NCBI GenBank assembly: GCA_028285595.1
Contig: JANQOW010000007.1
Coordinates: forward strand, 83,036 to 147,035
Source: Hyphomicrobiales bacterium
GTDB lineage: Bacteria; Pseudomonadota; Alphaproteobacteria; Rhizobiales; CAJQND01
Direction of reading: 5' to 3'
Length of the DNA stretch: 64,000 bases
The translations under genes were made by a program, and so were the position numbers. The notes below the pieces were generated by a model. It saw nothing but the letters and a program-made list of their open reading frames with translations. It ran no database searches and was not told where the DNA came from. This document shows positions 62,317 through 64,000 of this stretch, piece after piece (position 1 is the stretch's first letter; every line of letters starts with the position of its first letter).

Positions 62317-63003
62317 ATGGCGCGTGATCAAGACACTGTTCCCTCTCAATCGTGGATTGAAGACTTCAGGGGGCTGAAATCCCTGAGCTCGGAGTTGCTC
62401 GACACGCTCGTGCGTCAGAGCAAGATTGTCACCTTGCCTGCCGGCGCACAGGTTTTCGGCCCCGGCATGTCGCCCGCCAACTATCTCTTACTCGTGGAGG
62501 GGACCATACGCGTGCAACAGGTCTCTGAGGGCGGCCGAGAGATTGTGCTGTACCGGGTGCACGCAGGAGAGAGTTGCGCTCTGACAACCGCCTGTCTCAT
62601 GGGTTACGAGGACTACCTAGCAGAAGGAATTGTTGAAACGGATGTGAGGGCGGTTGCGATCCCGCGGGTCTTGTTCGATGAACTCATGGCGCGTTCGCAG
62701 GAGTTTCGCCGCTTCGTCTTCACAGCGTTCAGTAAGCGTGTGACGAACCTCTTCCACATTATTGACGAGGTCGCGTTCGCGCGGATTGACATTCGGCTCG
62801 CTCAAAAGCTGCTCGACCTCACCGATGCCGATGGCCGGTTGGACATGACTCACCAACAACTTGCTTCCGAGCTCGGAACGGCCCGTGAAGTCATAAGCCG
62901 CCAATTGCACGAGTTTCAGCGGCGCCAATGGATACGTTCATCCAGAGGGCACATAAAAATCGAAGACCGGACCGCACTCAGCGCCCTCGCGACCTCCGGC
63001 TAA
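62317..63003 (+). CDS. Crp/Fnr-family transcriptional regulator
   Basis: 228 residues. The N-terminal cyclic-nucleotide-binding-like beta-roll covers about 20-130 (LLLVEGTIRVQQVSEGGREI, YRVHAGESCALTTACL). The long dimerisation helix ends near RRFVFTAFSKRV. The C-terminal winged helix is MTHQQLASELGTAREVISRQ and LHEFQRRQWI. It lacks the N-terminal cysteine cluster of oxygen-sensing FNR; Cys87 and Cys93 in the roll could be redox-active. Genes of this subtype often precede a DUF2892 gene, as here. Confidence 0.88.
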   Translation: MARDQDTVPSQSWIEDFRGLKSLSSELLDTLVRQSKIVTLPAGAQVFGPGMSPANYLLLVEGTIRVQQVSEGGREIVLYRVHAGESCALTTACLMGYEDYLAEGIVETDVRAVAIPRVLFDELMARSQEFRRFVFTAFSKRVTNLFHIIDEVAFARIDIRLAQKLLDLTDADGRLDMTHQQLASELGTAREVISRQLHEFQRRQWIRSSRGHIKIEDRTALSALATSG

Positions 63004-63011
63004 TCTGGTTG

Positions 63012-63024
63012 GTGACTTAGTCAC
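63012..63024. promoter_or_regulatory. Perfect palindrome GTGAC-tta-GTCAC
   Basis: It lies between the Crp/Fnr gene and the DUF2892 gene, 54-66 bases upstream of the latter's start. It has the general look of a Crp/Fnr-family site (TGA...TCA) but with non-standard spacing. Confidence 0.35.
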
Positions 63025-63077
63025 ATACGTGGAGGTCGCTGCTTTCTAGATTGAGCATATCAATCAGGAGATATGCC

Positions 63078-63266
63078 ATGACCCGCAACGTTGGAAAAAT
63101 TGATCGAGCTTTGAGAGTGATACTTGGGCTCGGTCTCATCAGTCTTGTTTTTGTTGGCCCCCAAACCAATTGGGGCTGGCTCGGTCTCATACCCTTAGCG
63201 ACAGCAGCGATTGGTTGGTGTCCTCCCTACGCTTTGTTGGGGCTCTCCACCACCAAAGCCCCGTAG
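63078..63266 (+). CDS. DUF2892 (YgaP-type) small membrane protein
   Basis: 62 residues from the ATG at 63078, with AGGAG 7 bases upstream; earlier in-frame starts lack a site. The family start TRNVGKIDRALRVILGLGLI and the C-terminal GWCPPYALLGLSTTKAP are typical, with two transmembrane helices between. These proteins accompany rhodanese or sulfur-related functions in many bacteria, but no such gene is adjacent here. Confidence 0.85.
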   Translation: MTRNVGKIDRALRVILGLGLISLVFVGPQTNWGWLGLIPLATAAIGWCPPYALLGLSTTKAP

Positions 63267-63283
63267 GGCAAAGGAAACACAGC

Positions 63284-63436
63284 ATGAGTGCCGCTTTCCT
63301 GTTCCCGGGAGACACGCTTTGCAACCTCATAGGCGTTTCTCAGAACTCTGACCACAGAATGATCCTGCGCAGTTTTTTCAACATGCTCTTTTGGGGCACC
63401 GTCGGCACTTCGGTCATCCTCGCAACCATGCTCTGA
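63284..63436 (+). CDS. Small membrane protein, 50 residues
   Basis: It begins at the ATG at 63284 with AAGGAA 8 bases upstream, 17 bases after the DUF2892 stop. The peptide MSAAFLFPGDTLCNLIGVSQ continues with a basic patch (SDHRMILRSF) and one hydrophobic C-terminal helix (MLFWGTVGTSVILATML). I do not recognise a family. The good ribosome-binding site and operon-like position support a real gene, though it is short. Confidence 0.55.
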   Translation: MSAAFLFPGDTLCNLIGVSQNSDHRMILRSFFNMLFWGTVGTSVILATML

Positions 63437-63576
63437 GGCACTCTAATCGCACGGCCGTTCGGGGGGCGAAAACGAGTTGGTTGTTTGACGCGGTCAAATT
63501 GGTACGAGGGGTGCGTCTCACGTTCCACGCATGAATGTTTCAGCAAGCCCGTTCTTGTCCTAAACTGCCGGCGGTA

Positions 63577-63813
63577 ATGATTCAGAAGATCCCACCATTG
63601 ATCCGCTTTCTGGCTTTTCATGCCGCGCTGGGCGTTATGATCGGTTTCATGCTGGCTGGTGCCCTGATCGCCTTTGACGTGGCCGGCTTGGGTACTCTGA
63701 TTGCGCAGGCCAAGAATCCGATCACTGCCAGCATACTGCTCTGCTTTGGATTTGCGGTGACTTTCGGCAGTGCGGTCATGGGGGGCGCTATCCTAATGTA
63801 TGGTGAGCGCTAG
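63577..63813 (+). CDS. Small two-helix membrane protein
   Basis: 78 residues from the ATG at 63577 (the frame opens at 63535). The basic start MIQKIPPLIRFLAFHAALG leads into a first helix (GVMIGFMLAGALIAFDVAG). A short polar loop (QAKNPITASI) and a second helix (LLCFGFAVTFGSAVMGGAIL) follow. Family not recognised. It is co-directional with the preceding small genes but separated by 140 bases. Confidence 0.6.
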   Translation: MIQKIPPLIRFLAFHAALGVMIGFMLAGALIAFDVAGLGTLIAQAKNPITASILLCFGFAVTFGSAVMGGAILMYGER

Positions 63814-64000
63814 GCGGGCGCTGCTTGCGAACGCGGCGATGGCGCCTCCGCGCGCTTATTCGACCCACTGATCAATCATCCAATGCGGCTGAAAGGTAAA
63901 CTTGACTAGACAATGGTCCGGCAAGCGGGATAGCTTTGCAAATAGTCGCGCGAGGCGAGAGGGAGTTTGGAGGATTGTCTCAACCGGCTAGGAATCACGC
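63814..64000. other. Terminal 187 bases without a supportable gene
   Basis: A minus-strand frame ending at about 63857 runs for some 45 codons but is closed by an upstream TAG within the window and has no suitable start. I see no RNA gene or repeat. Confidence 0.5.

Noticed and set aside
63050-63062. TTGAG-CAT-ATCAA, similar to an FNR box, before the DUF2892 gene
   Set aside because: The spacer is 3 instead of 4 bases and it lies next to the ribosome-binding site, so activation from it is unlikely.
63857-63990. Minus-strand frame of about 45 codons at the window end
   Set aside because: It is closed by a TAG within the window, has no early start codon and no recognisable family.
1-64000. 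Search for mobile elements, prophage, CRISPR arrays, tRNA or rRNA genes
   Set aside because: No transposase, integrase, repeat array or RNA gene was recognised by eye; a tRNAscan/Infernal run would be decisive.

Overview
The window is one contiguous piece of an alphaproteobacterial chromosome. Moderately high GC, class III cyclases fused to TolB-like/TPR modules, LysR-controlled methyl-group enzymes, the order btaA-btaB, a PlcP/Agt-type pair and phnGHIJKLMN all fit a probably marine Hyphomicrobiales-type bacterium, but I cannot name a genus. I saw no rRNA, tRNA, CRISPR array, insertion sequence or phage gene. Coding density is high and nearly everything is chromosomal metabolism and regulation.

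Layout. (1) 1-14.5 kb is a signalling and stress region. It has two full-length paralogous TolB-like/TPR regulators (253-1875, 11532-13160), a membrane adenylate cyclase, an operon of a small membrane protein, a K+-channel-like protein and a cyclase-TolB-TPR fusion, an MlaC-like protein, a four-gene unit (two tandem paralogues, a DyP-type peroxidase, a secreted DUF4331 protein) and an OprB-like porin. (2) 14.9-27.3 kb holds methyl/C1 catabolism: a DmdA-like GcvT-family protein with an amidinotransferase-fold hydrolase and a divergent LysR gene; a 2H phosphoesterase and a methyltransferase; then a tightly overlapping five-gene operon (fatty acid hydroxylase-type oxygenase, Zn alcohol dehydrogenase, aldehyde dehydrogenase, MmgE/PrpD, MttB-family methyltransferase) with its own divergent LysR gene. 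(3) 29-54.6 kb is a phosphorus-scavenging island. It contains a 2001-residue type I-secreted nucleotidase/nuclease, a UgpAEB-C-like glycerol phosphate transporter with a GpdQ-like phosphodiesterase, betaine-lipid synthesis (btaAB), PlcP phospholipase, Agt glycosyltransferase, the C-P lyase genes phnG-N, and phnCDE with a DUF1045 2H protein. (4) 54.7-60.2 kb has an ECF sigma/anti-sigma pair, a subtilisin-like protease, a P-loop protein and an ABC-exporter-like protein that has lost its ATPase motifs. (5) 60.4 kb to the end has a CoA transferase, Hsp20, a Crp/Fnr regulator and small membrane proteins.

How it works together. In region 3 I found five candidate PhoB boxes with exact 11-bp periodicity, upstream of the giant nuclease, ugpA, ugpC, btaA and phnC. 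btaA through phnN (12 genes, about 10 kb) has mostly overlapping or near-abutting junctions and looks like a single transcription unit. One phosphate-starvation signal would therefore replace phospholipids with betaine and glycolipids and open the C-P lyase route. In region 4 the P-loop/ABC-like operon and the protease gene share an ungapped promoter pattern (A6T5, 8 nt, GGAAT, 16 nt, CGTT). This ties them into one probable ECF regulon, which I regard as the best candidate for an undescribed system here. All functional statements are from motif recognition by eye; no database search was run.
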